A stretch of 64,000 nucleotides of DNA, taken from CAYQQU01 sp964419545. Its GTDB lineage: Bacteria; Bacteroidota; Bacteroidia; Chitinophagales; Saprospiraceae. The notes below the pieces were generated by a model. It was not told the origin of the DNA and did not search any database. It saw only the letters and a list, made by a program, of their open reading frames with translations. Position 1 is the first letter of the stretch, and each line of letters begins with the position of its first letter. The position numbers were made by a program, and so were the translations under genes. The stretch is taken from assembly GCA_964419545.1 (NCBI GenBank), contig CAYQQU010000015.1, positions 24,868-88,867 of the forward strand. Direction: 5' to 3'. Shown piece by piece: positions 9,584 to 19,035 of the stretch.

Positions 9584-10413
9584 ATGACTGTCGGTTTGCG
9601 GAAAAGCAGGCAGCTCCATTCGCCGCGGTCGGTCTGTTTGCGGGGAATGAAACCGGCGGCCCGGGCGGCCTCCCTGATGCGATCGGCGTCGCTGTGCAGG
9701 ATGCCCGAAACCAGTAGCTGCCCACCGGCGACTATTTTTTCATATAACGCCGCCAGGGATTGTAAAATTACATTGCGATTGATGTTTGCCAGGACGATAT
9801 CGTAGGGGCCTGGCGGCGCGTCGGAGAGCTCGCCCTGGATTAGGTGGCGAAGGCGCACGCCGTTCACCCGGGCGTTGTCGAGGGTATTTTCGTAGGCGTC
9901 GGCTTCGATATCCACGGCGTCGACCGGGTCGGCGCCGCAGCGGGCGGCGAGAATAGCCAGTACGCCGGTGCCGCTGCCGTAGTCGAGCACCCGCGCGCCG
10001 GTCAGGGGCAGCTCCGCCATCGCCGCGATCATCAGGTAAGTGGTGGCGTGGTGACCAGTGCCGAAGGCCATGCGCGGCTCGATGATCAGCTCGTGGTCGG
10101 CCCCGGCCTGCGCCGGATGAAAAGGCGCGCGGATGCGGCAGAACCGGCCGACGGTGATGGGCTGGAAGCCGGCTTCCCACCGGGCGTTCCAGTTTTGGTG
10201 GGCGATGGTGTGGCGGGAGAAGGTAAAATTGACGGATGACTGCAGCTGCCGCAGCGCATCGGCTATAGCCTGGGGGTCGGCCGTATTTTCTGCGTAAGCT
10301 TCCCATCCGTCATGCCGTTCCGCGAAGGCGTTGAACGGGAGTTCCGAACAAAGGGCCAGGACCACCTCGCGGTCTTTTTCGGCGCATTGGAGATGAAAAA
10401 CGTGGTGTTGCAT
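9580..10413 (-). CDS. prmA: Ribosomal protein L11 methyltransferase
   Basis: SAM-dependent methyltransferase that trimethylates ribosomal protein L11. The 277 residues match the family length. An N-terminal ferredoxin-like region is followed by the linker FCRIRAPFHPA and the substrate-site motif EPRMAFGTGHHATTYLM. The SAM-binding motif I is LDYGSGTGVLAILAA, then VDIEADAYENTLDN, and the PrmA-type catalytic loop is DIVLANINRNVI. It lies 27 bp downstream of the DinB-like gene and its stop overlaps the next start (ATGA), so it is translationally coupled to the large exported protein. Confidence 0.92.
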   Translation of the reverse strand: MQHHVFHLQCAEKDREVVLALCSELPFNAFAERHDGWEAYAENTADPQAIADALRQLQSSVNFTFSRHTIAHQNWNARWEAGFQPITVGRFCRIRAPFHPAQAGADHELIIEPRMAFGTGHHATTYLMIAAMAELPLTGARVLDYGSGTGVLAILAARCGADPVDAVDIEADAYENTLDNARVNGVRLRHLIQGELSDAPPGPYDIVLANINRNVILQSLAALYEKIVAGGQLLVSGILHSDADRIREAARAAGFIPRKQTDRGEWSCLLFRKPTVI

Positions 10414-10440
10414 AAAGTTGCCCCTATTTAACGCAGGCTT

Positions 10441-10950
10441 TTACTCCCGGTTGCGCTGATACTTGATGGTGGAGGGGGCCATGCCCAGTTCGTGCGCCAC
10501 CGGCAGGTCGGGCCGCCGTTGTTCCAGCCCGATGCGGATGATCGCCAGGTGGTGCAGGGCGTGGTCGTAGGCGTACATCAGCTCGCGCCCTACCGAGGTG
10601 GGGTACAGCGGCCGCGATTCCCCTTCGCGTGAAGAAAACTCGGCCCGTACCTGCAGGGCGTCCTGTTCTTCGAGCTTTTGGACCTGTCGGGCGATCTCCG
10701 CCATCTTTTGGGCGGCGATGTTCGGGCTGGTTTCCAGCAGGGCGTTGCGTTCGCGGCGGGCGTAGTCGACGGCGCTATTTTCGACATCGCGCAGCAGGCA
10801 GAGGTAAAAGTCGATGATGTGTCGGAAATGCTTACCAAGGCTGCCGCCGTTGAGGACGGGCAGTGGCGCAGCGTAGTCTTCGGGCGGCAGGTTCTGCAGC
10901 ACGGTAGTGATTTGCCGGGCGATGTGCGCGGCGGCTTCTCTTCCGTTCAT
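10441..10950 (-). CDS. DinB-like four-helix-bundle protein
   Basis: 169 residues, all-alpha. Candidate metal ligands of the DinB/YfiT superfamily are present: a His pair in GKHFRHIIDFY in the second helix and a His cluster in YDHALHHLAIIR in the last helix. Members are often thiol- or metal-dependent transferases or hydrolases of unknown substrate. The gene starts 3 bp after the folD stop, so it is part of the same transcript and probably depends on the promoter upstream of folD. The C-terminal tail (APSTIKYQRNRE) is well conserved in Bacteroidota relatives as far as I recall. The function is not known. Confidence 0.75.
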   Translation of the reverse strand: MNGREAAAHIARQITTVLQNLPPEDYAAPLPVLNGGSLGKHFRHIIDFYLCLLRDVENSAVDYARRERNALLETSPNIAAQKMAEIARQVQKLEEQDALQVRAEFSSREGESRPLYPTSVGRELMYAYDHALHHLAIIRIGLEQRRPDLPVAHELGMAPSTIKYQRNRE

Positions 10951-10953
10951 GGG

Positions 10954-11850
10954 CTAAGAGTAAACTTCTTTTTTGTTGGCTTTGAGGGTATTGGATAAAA
11001 GCGAAACGACGGTCATCGGGCCTACGCCGCCCGGCACCGGGGTAATGAAGCGGCATTTGGGGGCCACGCTTTCGAAGTCTACGTCGCCCGTGAGGTGGTA
11101 GCCCCGCTTGGCGGAGGGATCGTCTACGCGGTTCATGCCCACGTCGATGACGACGGCGCCTTCTTTTACCATATCCCCTGTGATGAAGTCGGCCCGGCCG
11201 ATGGCGGCGATGAGGATGTCGGCCCGGCGCACGTGGGCGGCCAGGTCATGGGTGCGGCTGTGGCAGAGGGTCACGGTGGCGTTGCCCGGTTTGGCTTTGC
11301 GGGAGAGGAGGATGCTGATGGGCGTGCCGACGATATTGCTGCGTCCCACGACTACTACCTCTTTGCCTTCCGTTTCGATCTGGTAGCGGCGGATCATTTC
11401 GACGATCCCGAAGGGCGTAGCCGGCAGGTAGCCGGGCAGGCCCTGGGCCATGCGGCCGAAGTTGACCGGATGGAAGCCGTCGACGTCTTTGCGCGGGTCG
11501 ATAGCCAGCGTTACCGCCTCTTCGTTGATATGAGCCGGAAGGGGCAGCTGTACGATAAAGCCGTCGATGGCGTCGTTTTCGTTGAGTTCCCGGACGATGC
11601 CCAGCAGTTCGGCCTCGGAGATGTCCGCCGGCTGGCGCACCAGTGTCGATTCGAAGCCCACCTTTTCGCAGGAGCGCACCTTATTGCGGACGTAGACCTG
11701 GCTGGCAGGATTGTCTCCGACGAGCACTGCGGCCAGGTGGGGCGCGCGTTTGCCCTCGTTGCGCAGGGCTGTTACCGCTGCTGCGATTTCGGTTTTGATC
11801 TCATCCGATAAACGGCGGCCATCCAATTTTTCCATAATGGGTTGGGTCAT
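10954..11850 (-). CDS. folD: Bifunctional methylenetetrahydrofolate dehydrogenase / cyclohydrolase
   Basis: Interconverts 5,10-methylene-THF, 5,10-methenyl-THF and 10-formyl-THF with NADP, in cytoplasmic one-carbon metabolism. The 298 residues match the family. Tyr53 and Lys57 (YVRNK) form the cyclohydrolase site. The signature QLPLPAHI, the substrate loop DVDGFHPVN and the Rossmann signature GRSNIVGTPISILL are all present, as is the C-terminal PVPGGVGPMTV. It is the first gene of a four-gene minus-strand operon and has a consensus promoter directly upstream (11868-11900). Confidence 0.96.
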   Translation of the reverse strand: MTQPIMEKLDGRRLSDEIKTEIAAAVTALRNEGKRAPHLAAVLVGDNPASQVYVRNKVRSCEKVGFESTLVRQPADISEAELLGIVRELNENDAIDGFIVQLPLPAHINEEAVTLAIDPRKDVDGFHPVNFGRMAQGLPGYLPATPFGIVEMIRRYQIETEGKEVVVVGRSNIVGTPISILLSRKAKPGNATVTLCHSRTHDLAAHVRRADILIAAIGRADFITGDMVKEGAVVIDVGMNRVDDPSAKRGYHLTGDVDFESVAPKCRFITPVPGGVGPMTVVSLLSNTLKANKKEVYS

Positions 11851-11867
11851 TTCGTTGGTTAAAACCC

Positions 11868-11900
11868 CAAATTTAGGTCCAAAATCAAAAGTTTTCCAAA
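11868..11900 (-). promoter_or_regulatory. Promoter of the folD operon
   Basis: Read on the minus strand: TTTG (11900-11897), a 21-nt spacer, then TAAATTTG (11875-11868). This fits the Bacteroidota consensus TTTG / TAnnTTTG. The start of transcription should lie near 11862, giving a leader of about 12 nt. Confidence 0.7.
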
Positions 11901-12381
11901 AAAAGCCACAATAGCTTCATCCGGACGGGTAATTCGTCAAGCAGCAATGCCCCAAAGAAAAGCATCTGATTAGAAAGAAAATGTCGCCCAGGCTAAAAAG
12001 AAAGAAGATTGGAAAGCACCATAGCGGGCGGGGAAAAGATAAATTTGCCGGGTGGTCGATTTCTGACTTTTTTTAATACAAGGCCAGATGGATGAAAATT
12101 TGTTATTGAATTTTTTTACTTTTGTTTCGCACCCTGAGATCACTCATGATGGCGACCGACCTTTAGCCGCTGTTTCAGTTCAATTCCCGGCGGCTTTATC
12201 AGCAACTTTCCTGATATCTTCGAAATACTGCGCCCACCCCAGTCTGCAACCCAAATGGGTTCACTATTTTTAATGTCCCGATTATTGGGGCGTCGGACGT
12301 ACGTCCGGCGCGGGGCAATTTTTAGCTGAGCAAAATATAATCCCTCAACGGAATAATTGTCAAAAAGAAAATCTGCTGCTG
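11901..12381. other. Intergenic region upstream of the SprB-like adhesin
   Basis: About 480 bp without a convincing gene. It has two isolated -7-like boxes on the plus strand (TAAATTTG at 12040-12047 and TACTTTTG at 12117-12124), neither with a -33 box at the right distance. A GC-rich inverted repeat, 12290-12300 with 12301-12311 (GCGTCGGACGT / ACGTCCGGCGC, one mismatch), is followed by GGGGCAATTTTT and may form a hairpin in the adhesin leader. A 61-codon open frame at 12088-12273 shows no protein-like features. Confidence 0.5.
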
Positions 12382-15300
12382 ATGAAGTTGCGCTATTTAC
12401 GCCATTTACTGGTCATGCTGTGTTGGCCCCTGCTGACGCCAGGCCTGTCGGGCCAGTCCTACCTGATGGAAGACGGGCTGTTGATCGAAGACTGTGACGG
12501 TTTTTTCCTCGACAGCGGAGGAGGGAACGGCGATTACGGAGCAAACGAAAACTTTACGGCCACGCTCTGCTCGGATAACTCCTCGGGCACGCACGTTCAG
12601 CTCGTATTTTCGGGCGTGGAGCTGGCTGACGGCGACGAGCTCTGCTTTTACGACGGCGAAGATACCGGAGCCACCCAGCTCTCCTGCGCTGATAATTTCG
12701 AACCCGGCGATCCGTTCATCATCCAGGCTACGGCCGCCAACTCCTCGGGATGCCTCACCATTCAGTTTATTTCCAACGCTGCGGAGCAGGGCACGGGCTG
12801 GAGCGCCGATATCAATTGCGTGCCGGCTTGTCAGCTCATTCAGGCGGAACTGGTGAGCGCCGATCCGGAAGTGATGCCCCAGGATACCGGCTGGATCGAC
12901 GCCTGCCCGGGCGAGCGGATCTTCTTTAGCGGCGCCGGCATGTATCCGCAGGATGGAGTGGTGTACAACCACTCGGATTTGACTTCCGAGTTTTTCTGGG
13001 ATTTCGGCGACGGTACGCAGGCCGTGGGCCCCGACGTATCGCACGTCTACGAAGAGTCGGGCGGCTATACCGTCCAGCTGACCATCGTCGACCAGTTCGG
13101 ATGCACCAACACGAACTTCCTCAACCAGCGCGTACGCGTGGCTACCCGGCCCGATTTTAACATCGGCGGCACGCTTGATCCGGAGATCTGCGCCGGCGAT
13201 ACCGTGCAACTCAACGCATTGGTCAACGGGATCAATCCCGAAGTCAACGTATCGGTACAACCCACGGAAGGGTCCTTCCAAACGGCCGGCGTACGTTCCG
13301 ACTCCCTGCCGCTGCCCGACGGCACCGGCGCTTCCTTTTCTACTTCCGTAGGCTTTACGGATTTCTCGCCGGGCCAAGTGCTTACGGACATCACCGACCT
13401 GCTCAGCATCTGCGTCAACATGGAGCACTCCTGGATGCACGACCTGGAGATCACCCTCTCGTGCCCGTCCGGCGAAACCGTCATCCTGCACAATTACATC
13501 CAAACCGATACCGAAGGCGCCGGGCAGACCTTCCTCGGCGTACCGAACGATCCCGACAACAGCAATGCCCCCAATACCGTACAAACGCCCTGGGGGCCCA
13601 TCGAGCCGGGCATCGGCTGGGAGTATTGCTGGACGCCCGACGCCGTCAACGGCACCTGGCGGGAGTACGCCACCGCCAACGTACCGGGCACCTTGCCGCC
13701 CGGCGATTATTCCGCTTACGACTCCCTGGAGGACCTGCTGGGCTGCCCCCTGAACGGCGAATGGACCATCACTGTGACCGACCTGTGGGGCATCGACAAC
13801 GGTTTTATCTTTTCCTGGGGCATCGAATTCGCCCCGGAGCTGTATCCTAGCCTGGAGACTTTTACTCCGGCGATCGTCGATTACAACTGGATCAGCAACC
13901 CGTCGATCTATTTCCAGACGCAGGACTCTATCGCCGCCTCCCCGGTAAATGCCGGGACGGCCAGTTATACCTTCAACGTACTCGATGAATACGGTTGCAA
14001 CTGGGACACTACCGTCAATATTGCCGTGCTGCCCGAAACCCATCCCGATTGCTACAACTGCGGCGACAACCTCAGTCCGGTGAACGACACCCTGATCTGC
14101 GAAGGCGAGGCTGTGACCCTGGACGTGGAGGCGGAGGTCGACCTGGAAACGGACGTGGTTTTTGAAACTTTTCCGCTGTATACGCTCGGTAATCAAAACC
14201 ACCCGCCGAACAACCCCTACGTCTCGCCCATCGATATCAACAGCATTAATCCTGCCGTAATTACCGATCCGCAGACGCAGATCCTGTCCGTCTGTCTGGA
14301 TATGGAGACCGACTGGAACGGAGATATGCGGTTTTTCCTCGAAGCTCCCAACGGGGCCATCCTGGAGTTATCGACGGGCAACGGCGGGAACTCGGACAAC
14401 TACACCAACACCTGTTTTACGCCTGCGGCCACCGTGCCGATCACGGCCGGTACCGGGCCCTTTACCGGCGATTTCCAGCCCGAGGGCGATTGGAACGATC
14501 TTATCGGCGCGCCGGTCAACGGCCCCTGGCAGCTCCTGGTCTCCGACGCTTTCGGGCCAACGGTATTCGGGCAGCTGAATTCCTGGTCGATCACTTTCCA
14601 GTCGACCAACGAAGTGACCTACACCTGGTCACCGGCGGGCGCCTTGTCGTGCGACGATTGCCCCGCGCCGCTGGCCAATCCGCTGACTACCACGCCTTTC
14701 ATAGTGGAATCCAACGATAGTTACAATTGCGTCTATTCCGACACCATTACCGTGGGGGTGATCAACGAATTGGATCCGCCGCAGGTGAGCTGTGAAATAA
14801 CCGGAGAGGGCGAACTGACTTTCACCTGGTCGCCGCTCGACGGCGTCGCGCAATACGAAGTGCGCGTTACAATCGGCGGCAACCCCACCGGGTGGCAAGG
14901 ACCCGTTCCTGGAGAAAGCTTCGTGGTGGACGGCCTGTCGGATGAGACCGGGGTGACCGTCGAGGTACGGCCTTATCTCGCCGATCCGCCTCTCGATTGT
15001 GACCTGCCGGTCGGAACGGCTACCTGCCTCTACGAAGATTGCCAATTGAGCCTCCTGGTTACCGAACCGACCGTACCCGTCTCCTGCTTCGGACTGGCCG
15101 ACGGCCAGGTCACCGTGTCGGCGAGCAATGGGTTGGAGCCTTATAGTTATTTCATTGAAGGCGATCCCAACGTTCAGGATAACGGCCTCTTCGCGAATCT
15201 ATCCGCCGGAACCTACATTTTTGCGGTAACGGATGGCGAGGGGTGTATCGATACGGCCCAGGTGACCGTGCCACAGCCCGATTCTTTGCTGATCACGTTG

Positions 15301-17901
15301 AGTGAAGTGCAGCCCATCGCATGCTTCGGCGGCAGCGACGGCGCTTTACTCGCCGAAACCCAGGGTGGCGAAGGAACCCTTTCGTTTGCCTGGGATCACG
15401 ATGACACCCTGACCGGAAGCCAGGCGGCGGGCCTGGCAGCCGGAACCTATGGCGTGACGGTTACGGATGAGAACGATTGCTCGGCTTCGACCGATTTGAT
15501 CCTGGAACAACCGGACAGCCTGATACTGGAATTGCTGCCGATGTCCCCCACTTGTTTCAATTCCGACGACGGCGCGGTAATGACGACGGTCAGCGGCGGT
15601 TCCGGTGATGCGGCCTTTGCCTGGAACAATGCCGCCAATACGCCGGATGTCCAGGATCTCGGCGCCGGGCAATACTGCGTTACGGTAACGGACGCCAACG
15701 GATGCGCGGTGACCGATTGTGTAGAACTGACGGCGCCCGACCCCATCGAAGTGGAGTCGCTGGAAACGACGGAGCCTTTGTGTTTCGGCGATGCGACGGG
15801 CGCGGCCGCCCTGGTGGTCATCGGCGGCGCCGGCGATTTCAGCTACCTGTGGAATGACGAATTGATGCAGATCAATCCGACCGCCGTCGACCTGGAAGCC
15901 GGCGCTTACGAGGTGCTGATCACCGACGCCAACGGCTGCCAGCTCACGGAAACAGTGGAGATCGGTCAGCCCGAAGCGCTGACCGCCGTGATCAGTCCGA
16001 CCGATGCGAATTGCAACGGTGGGATCGACGGCGCCGCCGGCGTGGTCGTGGAAGGGGGCGCAGGAGGATACACCTACGCCTGGAGCAGCGGCAGCACGGA
16101 GCCGGAGGCGACGGATCTCGCGGCCGGCGAGTATTTCCTGACCGTTACTGACGCCAACGGCTGTACCCTGATCGAACAAACCAGCATCGGGGAGCCGGAA
16201 ATGCCGCTGGCGGTAGAACTGGAGCAGTTGCGGCTGTCGTGCTACGAAGCAGGCACCGGCGAGGTGACGGCTTCTGCGACCGGCGGCACCCCCGGCTATA
16301 CTTTTGCGTGGAGCAACGGACAAAACACCGCTCTGGCCACTGGGCTGGCCGCTACGGAATATACGGTTACCGTCACCGACGCCCAGGGATGCGCCACCGA
16401 GCAGACGATCGTACCGGAGCAGTACGATCCGATACAGATCACGGTAAGCGTGAATATCCCGACCTGTAATGGTTATGCCGACGGCGCGCTGGCCGTCACC
16501 ATCGTTGACGGCGGCGCCGGCGAGGAACTGACGGACTACTCCTTCGTCTGGAATACCGGCCAGACCGGAACTTTCCTGCAGGATATGCCGGGCGGCGTGG
16601 CGTATACGGTCACAGCAACCGACAGCCAGGGCTGTAGTAGTGATACGACGCGCTTCCTCAATCAACCTGATCCCATCACCTTTGACCTTTCCAGCACCAG
16701 CGCCCGGTGCGCCGGCAGCGCGGACGGCGCCGCCACCGTCAGCAATCTGGAAGGAGAATTTGACCTGTTTTCTTTTGCCTGGAGCGACGGGCAGACCGAT
16801 ACAACGGCCACGGGGCTGACGGCAGGCATCTACGAATTAACCGTCACCGATCCGGTCGGTTGCTTCAGCTTCGGCAGTGTGGAAGTAACGGAGCCCTTTC
16901 CGCTGAGGCTCGACTGGGATGCGGAGCGCAATAGTTGCTATAACGGCGCCGACGGCGCAGCCGAAGCTTTCGCCGGCGGCGGCACGCCGGGCTATACGTT
17001 TACCTGGTCGAACGGCGGCACGGGCCGGCGACTGGAATCGCTGGGGGCCGGCGATTACGACCTGACGGTGACCGACGCTAATGGCTGCGAGGAAACCACC
17101 GTGGTCACCGTGGAGCAGCCTGATCCACTGACCGCCGAACTGGCCACCCAGGACGTCTCCTGCGCCGGCGACCGCAACGGCCGCATCGATATCGCTCCTT
17201 CCGGCGGCACGCCGCCTTATCTGTTCAGCACCGACAACCGCGATTTTAACGGCATCAGCAATATCATCGGGTTGACGGCCGGCGAATACGATATCTTCGT
17301 CCGGGACAACAACGGGTGTACGTTTCAGGAGACCGTCGCCATCGACGAGCCCGATCCGTTCCAGGTGGAGGCCGGTGACGATATCTACGTGATCGTTATG
17401 GGTGACAGCCTCCAACTGACGGGCGTCGCTACCAATAATACCGGCGCCGTGGAATTTGTGTGGACCGCCTCCTATCCCGGCACCCTGAGCTGCACCGAAT
17501 GCAGCGTGACCACCGCCTTCCCCGAAAACCAGATCTCGTATGAGTTGTACGGCATCGACAGCCTGGGTTGTGAGGCGACCGACCGGGTAACGGTTTTGGT
17601 GGAAAAACCACGCGTAGTGGCGGTACCCACCGGCTTCACCCCCAACGGCGACGGCGAAAATGACCGCCTGATCGTGCACGGCCAGGAAGGAACGCGGGTG
17701 ACCAGCTTTCAGGTTTACGATCGCTGGGGCGAGCTGCTATACGAGAGCGCCGATTTCGGCGTCAACGACCGGACGGCCGGATGGGACGGCAGCTTCCGCG
17801 GCGAGCCCGCCTCGGCCGGCGTATACGTCTGGTTCGTACAGGTCGAGTACATCGACGGGGTAGTAGAGACCTTCAAAGGACAAACGACTTTATTGCGATA
17901 A
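12382..17901 (+). CDS. SprB-like giant surface adhesin, T9SS type B substrate
   Basis: 1839 residues. A signal peptide (1-25) is followed by a CUB-like region (about 50-150), a PKD-type module around FFWDFGDGTQAVGPDVSHVY, and two proprotein-convertase-P-like jelly rolls (about 300-490 and 590-750, each ending in a W-x-I strand such as IFSWGIEF and LNSWSITF). After an FN3-like segment come ten SprB repeats of about 75 residues (about 888-1658), each with a Cys near CFGGSDG and a GxYxVTVTDxxGC motif. The final 85 residues, VPTGFTPNGDGENDRL onwards, are a CHU_C / type B sorting domain. The family includes the SprB gliding adhesin, carried to the surface by T9SS. The PorP/SprF gene follows directly, as usual for such adhesins. 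Confidence 0.9.
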   Translation: MKLRYLRHLLVMLCWPLLTPGLSGQSYLMEDGLLIEDCDGFFLDSGGGNGDYGANENFTATLCSDNSSGTHVQLVFSGVELADGDELCFYDGEDTGATQLSCADNFEPGDPFIIQATAANSSGCLTIQFISNAAEQGTGWSADINCVPACQLIQAELVSADPEVMPQDTGWIDACPGERIFFSGAGMYPQDGVVYNHSDLTSEFFWDFGDGTQAVGPDVSHVYEESGGYTVQLTIVDQFGCTNTNFLNQRVRVATRPDFNIGGTLDPEICAGDTVQLNALVNGINPEVNVSVQPTEGSFQTAGVRSDSLPLPDGTGASFSTSVGFTDFSPGQVLTDITDLLSICVNMEHSWMHDLEITLSCPSGETVILHNYIQTDTEGAGQTFLGVPNDPDNSNAPNTVQTPWGPIEPGIGWEYCWTPDAVNGTWREYATANVPGTLPPGDYSAYDSLEDLLGCPLNGEWTITVTDLWGIDNGFIFSWGIEFAPELYPSLETFTPAIVDYNWISNPSIYFQTQDSIAASPVNAGTASYTFNVLDEYGCNWDTTVNIAVLPETHPDCYNCGDNLSPVNDTLICEGEAVTLDVEAEVDLETDVVFETFPLYTLGNQNHPPNNPYVSPIDINSINPAVITDPQTQILSVCLDMETDWNGDMRFFLEAPNGAILELSTGNGGNSDNYTNTCFTPAATVPITAGTGPFTGDFQPEGDWNDLIGAPVNGPWQLLVSDAFGPTVFGQLNSWSITFQSTNEVTYTWSPAGALSCDDCPAPLANPLTTTPFIVESNDSYNCVYSDTITVGVINELDPPQVSCEITGEGELTFTWSPLDGVAQYEVRVTIGGNPTGWQGPVPGESFVVDGLSDETGVTVEVRPYLADPPLDCDLPVGTATCLYEDCQLSLLVTEPTVPVSCFGLADGQVTVSASNGLEPYSYFIEGDPNVQDNGLFANLSAGTYIFAVTDGEGCIDTAQVTVPQPDSLLITLSEVQPIACFGGSDGALLAETQGGEGTLSFAWDHDDTLTGSQAAGLAAGTYGVTVTDENDCSASTDLILEQPDSLILELLPMSPTCFNSDDGAVMTTVSGGSGDAAFAWNNAANTPDVQDLGAGQYCVTVTDANGCAVTDCVELTAPDPIEVESLETTEPLCFGDATGAAALVVIGGAGDFSYLWNDELMQINPTAVDLEAGAYEVLITDANGCQLTETVEIGQPEALTAVISPTDANCNGGIDGAAGVVVEGGAGGYTYAWSSGSTEPEATDLAAGEYFLTVTDANGCTLIEQTSIGEPEMPLAVELEQLRLSCYEAGTGEVTASATGGTPGYTFAWSNGQNTALATGLAATEYTVTVTDAQGCATEQTIVPEQYDPIQITVSVNIPTCNGYADGALAVTIVDGGAGEELTDYSFVWNTGQTGTFLQDMPGGVAYTVTATDSQGCSSDTTRFLNQPDPITFDLSSTSARCAGSADGAATVSNLEGEFDLFSFAWSDGQTDTTATGLTAGIYELTVTDPVGCFSFGSVEVTEPFPLRLDWDAERNSCYNGADGAAEAFAGGGTPGYTFTWSNGGTGRRLESLGAGDYDLTVTDANGCEETTVVTVEQPDPLTAELATQDVSCAGDRNGRIDIAPSGGTPPYLFSTDNRDFNGISNIIGLTAGEYDIFVRDNNGCTFQETVAIDEPDPFQVEAGDDIYVIVMGDSLQLTGVATNNTGAVEFVWTASYPGTLSCTECSVTTAFPENQISYELYGIDSLGCEATDRVTVLVEKPRVVAVPTGFTPNGDGENDRLIVHGQEGTRVTSFQVYDRWGELLYESADFGVNDRTAGWDGSFRGEPASAGVYVWFVQVEYIDGVVETFKGQTTLLR

Positions 17902-17917
17902 TTTTCAATTGTTAAGC

Positions 17918-17950
17918 GACATCCGAAGCTTGCTCAAAGCTTCGGATGTC
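17918..17950 (+). promoter_or_regulatory. Intercistronic hairpin between adhesin and porP/sprF-like gene
   Basis: Perfect 14-bp inverted repeat (17918-17931 with 17937-17950, GACATCCGAAGCTT arms) around a 5-nt loop, 17 bp after the adhesin stop and 29 bp before the next start. No T-run follows, so it is more likely an RNA-stability or partial-termination element than a full terminator. This reading is inferred. Confidence 0.65.
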
Positions 17951-17979
17951 TATTCCAAAGCGCAGAAAAAAGAATATCC

Positions 17980-19035
17980 ATGCGACTTTTTACCTTTCTT
18001 TCGGTAGTGGTACTGACTATGTGGATGAGCCGGCTGCAGGCGCAGGACCCTCGTTTCTCACAGTTTTACGCTTCTCCGCTGACCCTCAATCCGGCGATGA
18101 TCGGGGTGTACGAGGGGCAATTCCGGGTAGTGGCCAACTACCGCGAGTTGTACGCCAGCATCCTGGGCAACAACCCGTACCGCACCATCGCCGCCAGCTT
18201 CGACGTGCGGACGCGCCTGAAGCGCAGCGGCGATTATTTCGGCATCGGCTTCAGCGCTTTGCGGGACGAAGCCGGCATTTCCAATTTTAATCGCACCAGA
18301 GGGAACCTGGGGCTTTCCTTTATGAAGCAATTGGGCGGCAGCCGCTACCGGGTGAGCGACCAGTACCTCGTGGCGGGCGCCCAGGTCGGTATCGGCCAGC
18401 GCGGGTTCGATTTCGGGCAGCTGTGGTTTACCAATCAGTTTGATGAAGCCAACGCGCTGATCGATTTCACAGCGGCCAGCGGCGAAGACTTCAGCCAGCT
18501 GGGCAATGACATTTACCTCGACTTCAACGCCGGCGTGCTCTGGTACGCCCTGTTCGAAGAAAATCGCAGCTTTTACATCGGAGGGGCGGCCCATCACCTC
18601 AACCAGCCGGCGATCGCCTTGCTGGAGGATTCCGAAGATCAGCTGCATATGCGGTGGGTGGCCCACATGGGCGGCGAAATGCCCTTCAACGACAACCTGA
18701 GCCTCCTGCCCGCCGTGGCGGTGATGGGCCAGCAGCAGTCGTTCAGCACGACCGCCGGCGCCAACTTCCGGTATACCAATCGCGACTGGCGCGAACTGGC
18801 CATCCGCATCGGCGCCTGGGCCCACATCGCCAACCGCCTCGACAGCGGCGTCTTCCTCGACGCCATAGCCGCTACCGCCATCCTCGAAGTGGAGCGCTGG
18901 CAGATTGGCATCAGCTACGATGTTACGACCTCGGTGCTCTCCCAGGCCAATAACGCGCGCGGCGCTTTCGAGTTGTCTCTGATCTACACTCATCCCGAAC
19001 AGCGCCGTGTACAGGTGAACTGCCCCAATTTCTAA
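17980..19035 (+). CDS. PorP/SprF family type IX secretion membrane protein
   Basis: 351 residues. A signal peptide (to about residue 22, LQAQ) is followed by the family hallmark DPRFSQFYASPLTLNPAMIG and a predicted 14-strand outer-membrane barrel, ending in YTHPEQRRVQVNCPNF. PorP/SprF proteins are T9SS-associated barrels; SprF is needed specifically for display of SprB, and PorP-type proteins anchor or release type B cargo. Its place 78 bp after a type B adhesin fits a dedicated partner for that adhesin. The stop codon shares one base with the following ATG (TAATG), so the SET-domain gene is coupled to it. Confidence 0.9.
   Translation: MRLFTFLSVVVLTMWMSRLQAQDPRFSQFYASPLTLNPAMIGVYEGQFRVVANYRELYASILGNNPYRTIAASFDVRTRLKRSGDYFGIGFSALRDEAGISNFNRTRGNLGLSFMKQLGGSRYRVSDQYLVAGAQVGIGQRGFDFGQLWFTNQFDEANALIDFTAASGEDFSQLGNDIYLDFNAGVLWYALFEENRSFYIGGAAHHLNQPAIALLEDSEDQLHMRWVAHMGGEMPFNDNLSLLPAVAVMGQQQSFSTTAGANFRYTNRDWRELAIRIGAWAHIANRLDSGVFLDAIAATAILEVERWQIGISYDVTTSVLSQANNARGAFELSLIYTHPEQRRVQVNCPNF

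Noticed and set aside
12088..12273. 61-codon frame before the adhesin gene
   Set aside because: No protein-like pattern or promoter at proper distance; probably leader or intergenic sequence.
12290..12311. Hairpin before the adhesin gene as a full terminator
   Set aside because: Followed by GGGGCAATTTTT rather than an immediate T-run and no gene ends close upstream on this strand; kept only as a possible leader structure.
12406..14202. 598-codon antisense frame in the SprB-like adhesin
   Set aside because: Same cause: shadow of the sense gene, no recognisable motif, no promoter.
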